Made by a program: the position numbers and the translations under genes | Shown here: positions 17,349 through 26,271 of the stretch, piece by piece | Layout of the letters: every line of letters starts with the position of its first letter | Numbering within the stretch: the first letter of the stretch is position 1 | Notes under the pieces: model-generated | Seen by the model: only the letters and a program-made list of their open reading frames with translations | Databases searched by the model: none | Told to the model about the DNA's origin: nothing | Assembly (NCBI GenBank): GCA_964481195.1 | Contig: CAYZTB010000008.1 | Span: 1-64,000 of the forward strand | Source of the DNA: Palsa-948 sp964481195 | GTDB taxonomy: Bacteria > Bacteroidota > Bacteroidia > Palsa-948 | Direction of reading: 5' to 3' | Length of the DNA: 64,000 nt

Positions 17349-18438
17349 GAAAGGACGCGTACTAGTAGCAATGAGTGGTGGGATAGATAGTTCTATGGCT
17401 GCTCTTTTTCTGCATGAGCAAGGGTATGAGGTGATAGGAATTACCATGAAGACTTGGGACTATGCATCAGCTGGTGGTTCAAAAAAGGAGACAGGATGTT
17501 GTAGTTTAGATTCAATCAATGATGCACGTACAATTTCAGTAAACTATGGTTTTCCGCATTATGTTTTGGACTTAAGAGAAGAGTTTGGAGAATCTATCAT
17601 CAATAATTTTGTGGAAGAATACATGGCTGGAAGAACTCCTAATCCATGTGTGCTTTGTAATACGCATATCAAGTGGGATGCTTTGCTAAAAAGAGCCGAT
17701 CAATTAGATTGTGAATTTATTGCAACAGGGCACTATGCAAGAATACGTTTTGAAAACGGACGATATATTTTATCAAAAGGCTTAGACGAAACTAAAGACC
17801 AGTCTTATGTGCTTTGGGGACTTACTCAAGATAGTTTGAAGCGAACGATATTTCCTTTGTCAGAGCTCACTAAGAAAGAAGTGCGTAAAATAGCAATAGA
17901 GAAAGGGTTTGCTGATTTAGCAAATAAAAGTGAGAGCTACGAAATTTGCTTCATTCCTGATAACGATTACAGGTCATTCTTAAAAAGAAGAGTACCTGAT
18001 ATAGATAAAAGAGCCGGAGAGGGAGATTTTGTTCTAGCAGATGGAACCGTAGTTGGAAAACATAAAGGATATCCTTTTTACACTATTGGTCAGCGTAAAG
18101 GTCTAGAAATTGCAGTTGGTGAACCACTGTATGTGACTAAAATAAATCCTGAAACAAATACAGTAACACTCGGATCGGTCACAGATGTGAAAGAGCAGCG
18201 TATGCAGGTAAAGAAAATAAATTTAATAAAATACGATCGTTTACCTGAAAACTTTCAGGCAGTGACTCGCATCAGACATAAAGATGCAGGTAAGATGAGT
18301 ACGGCTAATCAAACTGAAAATGATTCTGTGGATGTTTTTTTTCACGATAAAGTGTTAGCCATTGCTCCAGGGCAATCAGCAGTTTTTTATGAAGGAGAAG
18401 ATGTGGTAGGGGGTGGAATAATTGAAAAAGCTGTTTAA
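17341..18438 (+). CDS. mnmA: tRNA-specific 2-thiouridylase MnmA
   Basis: Introduces sulfur at C2 of U34 in tRNA-Lys, Glu and Gln using ATP and a persulfide relay. The PP-loop SGGIDSSMAALFL starts near residue 13. The catalytic Cys in NPCVLCNTHIKW (about residue 102) and the second Cys in SYEICFIPDNDYR (about 201) are both present, together with ATGHYARI. The C-terminal barrel includes KGYPFYTIGQRKGL. Length (365) is normal. The downstream lipoprotein start overlaps its stop (TAATG). Confidence 0.96.
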   Translation: MSKKGRVLVAMSGGIDSSMAALFLHEQGYEVIGITMKTWDYASAGGSKKETGCCSLDSINDARTISVNYGFPHYVLDLREEFGESIINNFVEEYMAGRTPNPCVLCNTHIKWDALLKRADQLDCEFIATGHYARIRFENGRYILSKGLDETKDQSYVLWGLTQDSLKRTIFPLSELTKKEVRKIAIEKGFADLANKSESYEICFIPDNDYRSFLKRRVPDIDKRAGEGDFVLADGTVVGKHKGYPFYTIGQRKGLEIAVGEPLYVTKINPETNTVTLGSVTDVKEQRMQVKKINLIKYDRLPENFQAVTRIRHKDAGKMSTANQTENDSVDVFFHDKVLAIAPGQSAVFYEGEDVVGGGIIEKAV

Positions 18439-19127
18439 TGAAATTAGCTGCAATCATATTAATTTTTATGTGTTTGTTGTTCTCGTCTTGTAAGAAAGAT
18501 GCTCCTTCTGATACTACTTTGAATCAAGGATATAATTACTTTCCAGGAGAAGTTGGAAGTTATATTATTTATGAAGTTGATTCAATTGCTTACGATGATA
18601 AATCCCACGCTCCGGATACAACTCGTTATCTGTTAAAAGAAGTGTTCGCTTCAACGTTTACAGATAATTCAGGCAGGCCCACATTGAGGTTAGAGCGATT
18701 TATTAAAATGTACAATGATTCTATTCCTTACGATTCTTTAAATTGGACTGGCCCTAGGGTTTGGTACGCTAATATAACTTCAAATACGGTAGAAAAAGTT
18801 GAAGAGAATATACGTTATATAAAGTTGGTTTTCCCTACAAAGAAAGGAAAAGAATGGGATGGAAATGTATATAACACTTTTTCAAAGAAAAACTATGAAA
18901 TTGAATCAGCTGATGTTCTCGAGTCTATTAATAATTTAACTTTTGATTCTGTTGCAACGGTAAAACAAAATGAACAAATAAATATTATCGAATACATATA
19001 CGAAGCAGAAAAATATGCTAGAAATATTGGAATGATTTATAAAGTGCGAGATAGCTTATATGATGGTGGAACAGCAGATACGGTTGGATATTCCTATCGA
19101 CAAAAAATTGTTTCCTATGGAAAATAA
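18438..19127 (+). CDS. Hypothetical lipoprotein
   Basis: 229-residue predicted lipoprotein: MKLAAIILIFMCLLFSSCKKD, lipobox LFSSC with Cys18. The rest is beta-rich and aromatic (NYFPGEVGSYIIYEVDSIAYD, IRYIKLVFPTKKGKEWDGN, VGYSYRQKIVSYGK). This layout is common in Bacteroidota outer-membrane lipoproteins of unknown role, and I recognise no named domain. It is coupled to mnmA by a 1-bp overlap and is followed closely by a secreted protease gene, but no functional link is evident. Confidence 0.75.
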   Translation: MKLAAIILIFMCLLFSSCKKDAPSDTTLNQGYNYFPGEVGSYIIYEVDSIAYDDKSHAPDTTRYLLKEVFASTFTDNSGRPTLRLERFIKMYNDSIPYDSLNWTGPRVWYANITSNTVEKVEENIRYIKLVFPTKKGKEWDGNVYNTFSKKNYEIESADVLESINNLTFDSVATVKQNEQINIIEYIYEAEKYARNIGMIYKVRDSLYDGGTADTVGYSYRQKIVSYGK

Positions 19128-19158
19128 CCTTACATCAAAAAAAAATAAATCGTGCAAA

Positions 19159-20829
19159 ATGTATGTTAAAGCTTTATTGTCAATTTTGGCTATTATCACT
19201 TTAATTCCTGCAATAAGTTACTCTCAATATTCAAAGTATTGGATTCAATTTACGGATAGGGCGAATTCTCCCTATTCAGTTGCAACGCCATCAGCATATC
19301 TTTCTGCGCGTTCAATTCAGCGAAGAGCGAATCAAAACATTTCTGTTGTCCAAAATGATTTGCCGGTAAATCCTAATTATTACGATAGTATTAGCAAGGT
19401 TCCCAATGTTACTGTCATTAATCATTCTAAGTGGTTTAATGCAATAACTATTCAAACAACAGATACCAATGCTCTTAATACAATTGCCGCATTGACGTTT
19501 GTTAAGCAAACTAAACCAGTGGCAAGGTATAATAGAAAAAAATCTGTCGAAGAAATAATAAAGCCTATTCCGAACGTAAATAAAACCAATCCTTCTACTT
19601 ATACAAATTACAATTATGGCCCCTCTTTAAATCAAATAGTGTTAATTGATGGAAAATGTTTGCATGATCAAGGTTTTCATGGAGAAGGAATGCAAATTGC
19701 AGTATTAGATGCAGGATTTTACAAAGTAGATTCACTGCCAATATTTGATTCTTTAAGAACTAACGGACAAATTCTTGGTACATGGGATTTTGTTGATAAT
19801 GACAGCATAGTTTATGACTCGCATACGCATGGAACAATGGTGCTTTCAACCATGGGTGGTAACGTTCCTGGAATGATTGTAGGTACAGCTCCAAAAGCAA
19901 AGTATTGGTTGTTTCGAACAGAAGAAGGTTCCACTGAATTTGTAATAGAAGAAGATAATTGGGTATCTGCAGCAGAATATGCAGATAGTATTGGTGTAGA
20001 TATATTGACTACTTCGTTAGGTTACACAACATTTGATTCGGTAATGATAGGAGGGGTGATGGTTGTAAACCCTGATGATCATGCCTATGCTGATATGAAT
20101 GGCAATACAGCTCGTATTTCTATTGGTTCTGACATAGCGGTTAGTAAAGGTATGTTTGCTGTTTGTAGTGCTGGGAATTCAGGAGGTTCGCCTTGGAATT
20201 TTATTGGTGCTCCGGCAGATGCTGATAGTGTTTTAGCAGTTGGCTCGGTTGATTCTACTAAAAATTATTCTTGGTTTAGTTCCAATGGTCCATCTTTCGA
20301 TGGGAGAGTAAAGCCTAATGTTGCAGCACAAGGTCAAGATGCTGTAGTTGCTGAGCCAAATGTTGGAGGGATTGCACATTTAAGCGGCACCTCTTTTGCA
20401 TGTCCAATTACTGCTGGTATGGTTGCTTGTTTATGGCAAGCACATCCCACAGCTACGAATATGGAACTTTTAAATGCTATTCAAAATACAGCAAGCCAAT
20501 CTTCAAATCCTGATACGTTGCTTGGGTATGGAATTTCTAATTTTTGTGCTGCTAATTTATCTTTAAATGTTCATGAAAATGTGGAGCTGTCAGGTCAAGT
20601 AATTACGGTTTACCCAAATCCATTTAATGAATCAACAACGTTGACTATAAAAGGAATTGATGCAATAGGATTAAATTTAGATATTATTGATTTAGCGGGT
20701 AAGTTAGTCTATACTGAAAAAATCACCTCTTTAACAATCTCTCTAAATTTAAATGTTGCAAAGGGCTCTTATCTGTTGCGAATAAAAGATAAGGGAAATA
20801 GTTATTCTGCGAAGATTGTAAAATATTAA
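19159..20829 (+). CDS. S8 (subtilisin-like) peptidase with T9SS sorting domain
   Basis: Secreted serine protease. A signal peptide (MYVKALLSILAIITLIPAISYSQ) is followed by a prodomain-like region and the S8 domain: catalytic Asp in QIAVLDAGFYKVD, His in DSHTHGTMVLSTMGG, the oxyanion Asn in CSAGNSGG and Ser in LSGTSFACPITAGM. The last 75 residues (VYPNPFNESTTLTIKG to AKIVKY) are a type IX sorting domain. An alternative start at 19117 (MENNLTSKKN) would overlap the lipoprotein stop by 11 bp and add a long basic N-region; I cannot exclude it. Export across the outer membrane is inferred from the sorting domain. Confidence 0.88.
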   Translation: MYVKALLSILAIITLIPAISYSQYSKYWIQFTDRANSPYSVATPSAYLSARSIQRRANQNISVVQNDLPVNPNYYDSISKVPNVTVINHSKWFNAITIQTTDTNALNTIAALTFVKQTKPVARYNRKKSVEEIIKPIPNVNKTNPSTYTNYNYGPSLNQIVLIDGKCLHDQGFHGEGMQIAVLDAGFYKVDSLPIFDSLRTNGQILGTWDFVDNDSIVYDSHTHGTMVLSTMGGNVPGMIVGTAPKAKYWLFRTEEGSTEFVIEEDNWVSAAEYADSIGVDILTTSLGYTTFDSVMIGGVMVVNPDDHAYADMNGNTARISIGSDIAVSKGMFAVCSAGNSGGSPWNFIGAPADADSVLAVGSVDSTKNYSWFSSNGPSFDGRVKPNVAAQGQDAVVAEPNVGGIAHLSGTSFACPITAGMVACLWQAHPTATNMELLNAIQNTASQSSNPDTLLGYGISNFCAANLSLNVHENVELSGQVITVYPNPFNESTTLTIKGIDAIGLNLDIIDLAGKLVYTEKITSLTISLNLNVAKGSYLLRIKDKGNSYSAKIVKY

Positions 20830-20841
20830 TTTGTTTTACTA

Positions 20842-21453
20842 TTATTTGGGAGTAGCAATAACGAACTCTTTATTACAAAAATAATATTCTTCTTTGTTGT
20901 AATTGGAACAAACGATTACCAGTTTTTCTTTAGCAAACTCCGAAATTAAATGATGATACCATTGTACTGCATTCGCGTCTAGGTTAGTGGATGGTTCATC
21001 TAAAAGTAGGAGAGGAGCATCGGATAAAATAGCGAAGGTTAGACGAGCACGTTGTTTCATCCCAGAAGAAAAATTGCGAATTTCCTTTTCGGAGGATTCT
21101 TTGAGGCCAGATATTTCAATAACCTTTTCTTCATTAATTCCATTTGTAAATTTTTTAAACTTACCATGAAAACTTACAGCTTCTTTCCAGGTCATTTCTT
21201 CTAGCAGTTCGAGATAAGGGGCTGCTAAGCTTACGCTCTTAAACAGATTTGCCGTGTCTTCGTAATTATTGAATTTAATAGTGCCTTCGCTCTGGCTTGA
21301 AGCACCTGCTAGAATCTGCAATAATGTAGATTTTCCGCAGCCGTTAGTTCCCAGAATGACATATTTGTTTGCTTCAGAAAATTCGAAATTCAATTTTCGA
21401 AATATCCATTCTTTATTAAAACGTTTCCCTATGTTTTCAAGAATGATTTTCAC
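20842..21453 (-). CDS. Small ABC transporter ATP-binding protein
   Basis: 203-residue stand-alone ABC ATPase: Walker A LGTNGCGKSTLLQ near residue 35, signature NFSSGMKQRARLTFA, Walker B PLLLLDEPSTNLD. It is short, of the CcmA/heme-exporter size class, but no permease gene is adjacent. It starts 5 bp after the patatin-barrel gene, so the two are co-transcribed and may share a membrane-lipid or envelope role; that link is inference. Confidence 0.85.
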   Translation of the reverse strand: MKIILENIGKRFNKEWIFRKLNFEFSEANKYVILGTNGCGKSTLLQILAGASSQSEGTIKFNNYEDTANLFKSVSLAAPYLELLEEMTWKEAVSFHGKFKKFTNGINEEKVIEISGLKESSEKEIRNFSSGMKQRARLTFAILSDAPLLLLDEPSTNLDANAVQWYHHLISEFAKEKLVIVCSNYNKEEYYFCNKEFVIATPK

Positions 21454-21458
21454 TTTGA

Positions 21459-23744
21459 TTAATCTGTTGCTTTTTTGTTGAATAATATGTAGCCAAAGTG
21501 AAATAGAAATGAAAAAGGTTCTACTTCTTCATGATAATAATTTACACTAAAACTCATTGGGCCTATTGGCGTATGACCTATTAAGGCAGCGGTTCCTATT
21601 AGGTACCTTCGAAGAAATGGTTCGTGATAATCATTTTTTCCTGGATCAATTTCTTGGTACGGTTGATAAACATACCCTTCAATTCGCAAATCAAATCTAT
21701 TTTTAATAGATATAATATTTTTGAGTCCCAATGCGGCATAAGTATGTGCGCGAAAGTTAGGTTGAAAAAGTGTTTTACTTTCTGTTAGTGGTTGGAAAGC
21801 AGGAGCTGCTAATATGCTTGCTGTGTAATTATTAAACAATGGTTGTGTAGATGTTACTCCTTCAAAGTATAGTCCCATTCTAAGTACGCCACGCTGCTTG
21901 TAGTATTTGTCATATACTATTTTGAATTGTAGCCAATCGTGAATAACTCTTGTTGGTTTTAAGCTATCAGCAGCAGTAGATCCGGGTACAGTGTGCTCTT
22001 CGCCATGTACTGTTCGAGCCTTGAAGCAAAAGTAAGTTCCTTGTGTAGCGTATTGTTTTCTGTTTAATGTTTTTCGTTCAAACAATAAATGACTTGTAAT
22101 CATTTCAAAAGAAGTGCGATCCGCAGTATCTTTTTGAAGGAATTGACTAGTTTGATAATAATCATCTATGGTTGTAGCGAGCCCACCGCCAATTTCCAAT
22201 TTATCTTTGTTGCTTACGGGCATTGCAAGTTTGATATAGGCGTGTTGGTCATTTTGAATTAAATACGCTGGTTTTACATCTTCAAAAAAAAGATTGCTGC
22301 TTTTGTAAAAATTCCACCGGTTAAATGAAACTTCCGGTTCTATATAGAAAGGAATACGGAGTGGAAAGTCAAATCGTGCGCTTGTTTGGGCAGAGGTGTA
22401 TAGTTTTCCAAAATAACCATTCCCCATTAATCGAATGCCTATGTTTCCTAGATACTTATATTCAAATCCGGCAAACACTTCAGATATTGGACGATTTGAG
22501 ATGTTGCCTCCTAATTCTGCAACTATATCTCTTTCCTTTTTTATTTTTAAATAAATATCATAATTGCCTTTCTCAGCATTAAACTTTGCTTTAGGGTAAA
22601 TGCTTTTTATTTTATCATCTTCAATAAGTCGGAAATAAGCAGGTTTGAAACTGGATATAGTTACATCGTTCTTCTTTTTGCGCAATACTCCTCTCACGTA
22701 ACTAGCTTGACCTTTTTTTAATCCTTCTATATAGATATCACCAATAATAAGTGGAGGCAATTTATTCAAGAACTTTATTCTCTTTTCTGCTATTACCTCC
22801 GCTGATTCTCTACGTTCTATACGACTTTTAATAGTCTCTATAAGCCGTATGGTTGCAACATAGCCGCTATCTATTTGAGCTTTTGGGTTTGAAAAATCAA
22901 ATGTGGACGAGTTTACGATAGGCTCAATGAGAATTTCGTTTTGGCATTGTACTGTCTGGTTAGTTCGATTGATGAGCATTGCTTTCATTTGAGATAGCAG
23001 GTTGTCTTCATCAGGTTCTGTAACTGTTCCAGATACATTACTTCCTATAATAATGTCTGGGTACATTTCCTCATACATGATATTGGAGGGAAAGTTATTG
23101 TAGATGCCTCCATCAAAAAGCAACCTACCATTTACGGTAATGGGTTTTAAGTAGAAAGGGTAAGATATAGATGCGCGAACAGCTTCACTTAAGTCTCCTT
23201 CTCTGAATGTAATAGATTTCTTATCAATTATATCTGCTGCAATACATCTAAAAGGGATGAATAAGGAGTCGAAATTATTTTTAGCTGCAGCACATGCTGG
23301 AGATAAGATTTCCATTAAGGAAAAGTCAATGGGTGCAGGAGATACTATATTAGTAGGTAAGTTTGTTTCTAAGGTTGTATCTAATGAAAGCTTAAGTGAT
23401 ATCCACGAAGCATTATCATCTTTCTTTTTAAAATAGTAAATGTATCTTTTGTCAATATTGCCATACACCCAGTTGTTAAAATTTTCTGATAAAGCAATTG
23501 CTTCCATTTGTTTTGGAGTATAGCCAATCGAATACAGGGCACCTACATAAGCGCCAATGGATGTGCCACTAATATAATCTATAGGGATGTTATTTTCTTC
23601 AAGTGCTTTGAGCACTCCTATGTGTGCCATTCCGCTTGCGCCCCCACCGCTAAGTACCACACCAACTTTTTGTGCAAAGGAGGTATTGTAAAAGCAAATA
23701 AATAGAATGCAGAGTGCAGGGATATAGTTGGAGGAGAATCTCAT
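21459..23744 (-). CDS. Patatin-like phospholipase with C-terminal outer-membrane barrel
   Basis: 761-residue exported protein. After a signal peptide (residues 1-24) the patatin domain shows VGVVLSGGGASGMAHIGVL (oxyanion loop), GTSIGAYVGAL with the nucleophile Ser of G-x-S-x-G, and the catalytic Asp in FDGGIYNNFP. A POTRA-like segment (about 320-400) precedes a beta-barrel half with EVFAGFEYKYLGNIGIRLMGNGYFG and the closing strand FSFLFHFGYILFNKK. This is the patatin-BamA-barrel fusion found in Bacteroidota, related in plan to PlpD. It is the head of a two-gene unit with the ABC ATPase. Confidence 0.92.
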   Translation of the reverse strand: MRFSSNYIPALCILFICFYNTSFAQKVGVVLSGGGASGMAHIGVLKALEENNIPIDYISGTSIGAYVGALYSIGYTPKQMEAIALSENFNNWVYGNIDKRYIYYFKKKDDNASWISLKLSLDTTLETNLPTNIVSPAPIDFSLMEILSPACAAAKNNFDSLFIPFRCIAADIIDKKSITFREGDLSEAVRASISYPFYLKPITVNGRLLFDGGIYNNFPSNIMYEEMYPDIIIGSNVSGTVTEPDEDNLLSQMKAMLINRTNQTVQCQNEILIEPIVNSSTFDFSNPKAQIDSGYVATIRLIETIKSRIERRESAEVIAEKRIKFLNKLPPLIIGDIYIEGLKKGQASYVRGVLRKKKNDVTISSFKPAYFRLIEDDKIKSIYPKAKFNAEKGNYDIYLKIKKERDIVAELGGNISNRPISEVFAGFEYKYLGNIGIRLMGNGYFGKLYTSAQTSARFDFPLRIPFYIEPEVSFNRWNFYKSSNLFFEDVKPAYLIQNDQHAYIKLAMPVSNKDKLEIGGGLATTIDDYYQTSQFLQKDTADRTSFEMITSHLLFERKTLNRKQYATQGTYFCFKARTVHGEEHTVPGSTAADSLKPTRVIHDWLQFKIVYDKYYKQRGVLRMGLYFEGVTSTQPLFNNYTASILAAPAFQPLTESKTLFQPNFRAHTYAALGLKNIISIKNRFDLRIEGYVYQPYQEIDPGKNDYHEPFLRRYLIGTAALIGHTPIGPMSFSVNYYHEEVEPFSFLFHFGYILFNKKATD

Positions 23745-23772
23745 TCTTTTTACTCTTAATCTAAGAGCATTG

Positions 23773-23780
23773 CGAAGTTA
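23773..23780 (-). promoter_or_regulatory. -7 element TAACTTCG of the patatin-barrel gene
   Basis: The minus strand reads TAACTTCG, a TAnnTTCG form, about 30 bp before the ATG at 23744. It suggests the patatin-ABC unit has its own promoter rather than depending on the gene upstream. Confidence 0.45.
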
Positions 23781-24575
23781 CTAAAGATTTTGCAGCAATC
23801 TCTCAAAGTAGGCAGGAGCGCATATCAGCCTTGAGCCATACCAAGAAAACATTTCACCATCAACTAATACAATTTTTGCTTGTGGGCAAATAGTTTGTAG
23901 TTCTGCAATATGCTTTTCTTTAAAAGGGTAGGGTTCGGAGGAAAGAAATATTAGAGCAGGGTTTGACTTTTGGATTTGCTGTTCAGATACTTCGGGGTAA
24001 CGATTGTTGTCTGACAAAGCGTTTCTTAGATTACATATTTGTAACATGTGGTCTATGAAAGTATTTGAAGAAACTGCTAGGTAGGGCTTTCTCCAGATTA
24101 AATAGATAACAGTCATTCCTTTGGTAGAAAGATTAGTGGCTTCTGTTTTGAAAAAGGAAAACTGTTCTCGAATTTTATTTTGAATGCTAATGGCTCTGCT
24201 TTCGGTTTCAGTAATTTGCCCAATGGCATCTATCATGCTAAGTGCATCTTCCAGCGTAACGATGTCGCTCATCCAAACTGGAAAGTGCTTAGATAGTTCT
24301 AGTATCTGTTCTTTTGAATTTTCTTCTTTGTTGCCTATGATCAGGTCAGGTTGTATCTTATGAACTAGTTCAATGTTGAGTTTTTTGGTTCCGCCCACAA
24401 GAATTTTATTTTCTTTCCAACTTTTTGGATGAATGCAATAATCTGTTATTCCAACTACTTCACGATCCAGTCCAAGCTCAAAAAGTAATTCTGTTTGTGA
24501 TGGAACAAGAGAAATTATTTTTTTTGGTTTAGAAAAAATAGAAATAGAATTATTTAGTTGATCAGTAAAAAACAT
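23781..24575 (-). CDS. Cobalamin/metal-chelate substrate-binding protein, no obvious signal peptide
   Basis: 264-residue protein of the BtuF/FepB helical-backbone binding-protein family. Typical blocks are KKIISLVPSQTELLFELGLDREVVGITDYCIHP near the start, LVHKIQPDLIIGNKEEN, and ALIFLSSEPYPFKEKH late. The N-terminus (MFFTDQLNNSISIFSKPKK) is not a signal peptide, so it may act in the cytoplasm, as do related non-exported members, or the true start is different. No transporter permease is adjacent. Ligand is probably a cobalamin- or heme-like chelate by family only. Confidence 0.8.
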   Translation of the reverse strand: MFFTDQLNNSISIFSKPKKIISLVPSQTELLFELGLDREVVGITDYCIHPKSWKENKILVGGTKKLNIELVHKIQPDLIIGNKEENSKEQILELSKHFPVWMSDIVTLEDALSMIDAIGQITETESRAISIQNKIREQFSFFKTEATNLSTKGMTVIYLIWRKPYLAVSSNTFIDHMLQICNLRNALSDNNRYPEVSEQQIQKSNPALIFLSSEPYPFKEKHIAELQTICPQAKIVLVDGEMFSWYGSRLICAPAYFERLLQNL

Positions 24576-24705
24576 TTTTCAAAAAATTTTTTTCTAAAAG
24601 TACAAATTGACGCGAAATGTTTTTAACGATTCAAACAATTCATTGTTGAAAAGTAATTTGACGTTTTTCTTTATAATAAATAAAAATTATCGTACTTCGT
24701 AGTAA

Positions 24706-24715
24706 NNNNNNNNNN
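24706..24715. other. Scaffold gap (10 N)
   Basis: Run of unknown bases of unknown true length, immediately next to the KKAT-coding repeat that probably broke the assembly. Confidence 0.95.
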
Positions 24716-24716
24716 A

Positions 24717-24794
24717 AAGAAAAAAGCAACAAAGAAAAAAGCAACAAAGAAAAAGGCAACAAAGAAAAAAGCCGCTAAGAAAAAGAAGAGATAA
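24717..24794 (+). CDS. 3' end of a lysine/alanine-rich, histone H1-like protein (5' end lost in gap)
   Basis: Directly after the gap an open frame encodes repeated KKKAT units, then KKKAA and KKKKR before a TAA at 24792-24794. Such AKKKATKK tails are typical of bacterial histone H1-like, DNA-compacting proteins. A strong terminator follows at 24821. The start and the length are unknown because the gap removes them; a promoter would lie before 24706. The other half of the 24576-24976 spacer has no gene. Confidence 0.6.
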   Translation, partial: KKKATKKKATKKKATKKKAAKKKKR

Positions 24795-24820
24795 TTTCTA
24801 CTTGTTTTTTTCAAAACAAA

Positions 24821-24854
24821 AAAGTCCCGATAAAATTTATCGGGACTTTTTTTT
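24821..24854 (+). terminator. Terminator after the lysine-rich gene
   Basis: GTCCCGAT (24824-24831) pairs with ATCGGGAC (24839-24846), extended by flanking A and T runs, and ends in a long T-run. It may also serve fsa from the other side because of the A-tract. Confidence 0.9.
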
Positions 24855-24976
24855 GTGCCTTTTCCCCTATGAGGATGGATGATGGCTTCGAAAAAATAAA
24901 TTATTGTAAGTGAATGTATTTATAATTCAAACAACGAAAGGAAAATAGATATCCAGAAAGAAATTTTAAAAAGATA

Positions 24977-25633
24977 TTATCCGTTTACTTTTTTATGATC
25001 TGCTAAAAATTGTGCAAGTCCACTGTCTGTTAATGGATGTTTCAATAATCCAAGTATTGCACTTAATGGACAAGTTGATACATCTGCGCCAACTTCGGCA
25101 CATTTAATAATGTGCATAACATTTCGAATGGAAGCGGCTAGGATTTCTGTTTTAATTCCATAATTATCAAATATCAATCTTATTTGTGCAATTAATTCAA
25201 CACCATCGTATGCAATGTCATCTAGTCTTCCAATAAATGGAGATACATACGTAGCGCCAGCTTTTGCTGCTAGCAAAGCTTGGCCTGCAGTAAAAATTAA
25301 TGTGCAGTTTGTACGGATGCCTTTGCTTGAGAAATATTTGATTGCTTTAATGCCATCTTTAATCATTGGTACTTTAACAACAATTTGTTTATGAAGTTTT
25401 GCAAGCTTTTCTCCTTCTTTAATCATTCCTTCATAATCTGTTGAAATTACTTCTGCACTAACATCACCAGTAACAGCATTACATATGTCCACGTAATGCT
25501 TAATGATATTATCTTCGCCTTTTATTCCTTCTTTAGCCATTAAGGAAGGATTGGTTGTTACACCATCTAATACTCCTAAAGCTTGTGCTTCTTTTATTTG
25601 TTCAAGATTTGCTGTGTCGATGAAGAATTTCAT
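24977..25633 (-). CDS. fsa: Fructose-6-phosphate aldolase / transaldolase (FSA/TalC type)
   Basis: 218-residue small transaldolase family enzyme. It opens MKFFIDTANLEQIKEAQ and LDGVTTNPSLMAKEG; the Schiff-base Lys is in IVVKVPMIKDGIKA; TLIFTAGQALLAAKAGA and YVSPFIGRLDD follow, with AASIRNVMHI near the C-terminus. The short form covers both transaldolase (pentose phosphate pathway) and fructose-6-phosphate aldolase activities and sequence alone does not separate them well. Monocistronic. Confidence 0.93.
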   Translation of the reverse strand: MKFFIDTANLEQIKEAQALGVLDGVTTNPSLMAKEGIKGEDNIIKHYVDICNAVTGDVSAEVISTDYEGMIKEGEKLAKLHKQIVVKVPMIKDGIKAIKYFSSKGIRTNCTLIFTAGQALLAAKAGATYVSPFIGRLDDIAYDGVELIAQIRLIFDNYGIKTEILAASIRNVMHIIKCAEVGADVSTCPLSAILGLLKHPLTDSGLAQFLADHKKVNG

Positions 25634-25684
25634 GTGATTTTATTTGAATTATTGTTTATGTGTTGATAGTTTCGGTTTTTTGTG

Positions 25685-25692
25685 CAAAGGTA
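25685..25692 (-). promoter_or_regulatory. -7 element TACCTTTG of fsa
   Basis: Minus-strand TACCTTTG, an exact TAnnTTTG match, placed to give a leader of about 45 nt before the fsa ATG at 25633. Confidence 0.55.
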
Positions 25693-25749
25693 GAAAAAGG
25701 AAGGTTAGAGAAGAAGGCTCGTGTTGCTTGTAGCTCATTTAAGTATATA

Positions 25750-26271
25750 TTATTCTGGTGCTGTGGTTTCGGATTCAGACTCCGGATTTGGCTCTGGCAG
25801 CTCAGTCGGTTCTTTCAATTTTTCTTCTTCAAGTTTTGCAAATAATTGAATGATTAGTTGGCTATCGAAATTTTCAAAATGCAAAATATTTTTTTCAATT
25901 TCTATTTTTAATGAACTAATCATGTTGGATTGTATCCAATTCAATAATACATCGTCTATGTCTATATCAAACTCTGTGGTTCCAATCTTTAATGAAGATG
26001 AAAACTCGGTTTTAATTTCAGTAGAGTCTGAATCAATCTTATGCTCTACATGGCTTGTGTTTTTAAAAGTTAATATGCAGCCCTCGTTAGTTTTAACTTT
26101 AAGGTTGCCTATAAGTTGAAACTTTAAGAACTTGTATTCATTCAATTCAAACAAGGAGGAATATAGCTTGAAGCCATCATTAAAAGCAATGACTTCTTCT
26201 TGTATTGCGTTTATACGCTCCTTAGCATTTTCATCTTCCTTGCTGCTTCCTAATATATTAAATAGTGCCAT
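25750..26271 (-). CDS. Hypothetical protein with acidic proline-rich tail
   Basis: 173-residue soluble protein of unknown family. A short polar N-terminus (NILGSSKEDENAKERINAIQEE) leads into an alternating strand region (FKLYSSLFELNEYKFLKFQLIG, CILTFKNTSHVEHKI), a long helix-prone segment, and a low-complexity C-terminus of Glu, Pro and Ser. Its start overlaps the end of tsaD by 14 bp, so it is translated from the tsaD mRNA. No function can be assigned. Confidence 0.7.
   Translation of the reverse strand: MALFNILGSSKEDENAKERINAIQEEVIAFNDGFKLYSSLFELNEYKFLKFQLIGNLKVKTNEGCILTFKNTSHVEHKIDSDSTEIKTEFSSSLKIGTTEFDIDIDDVLLNWIQSNMISSLKIEIEKNILHFENFDSQLIIQLFAKLEEEKLKEPTELPEPNPESESETTAPE

Noticed and set aside
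20842..24575. Complete vitamin B12 or heme uptake operon
   Set aside because: There is a binding protein and an ATPase, but no permease, and the patatin-barrel gene between them seems to have its own promoter.
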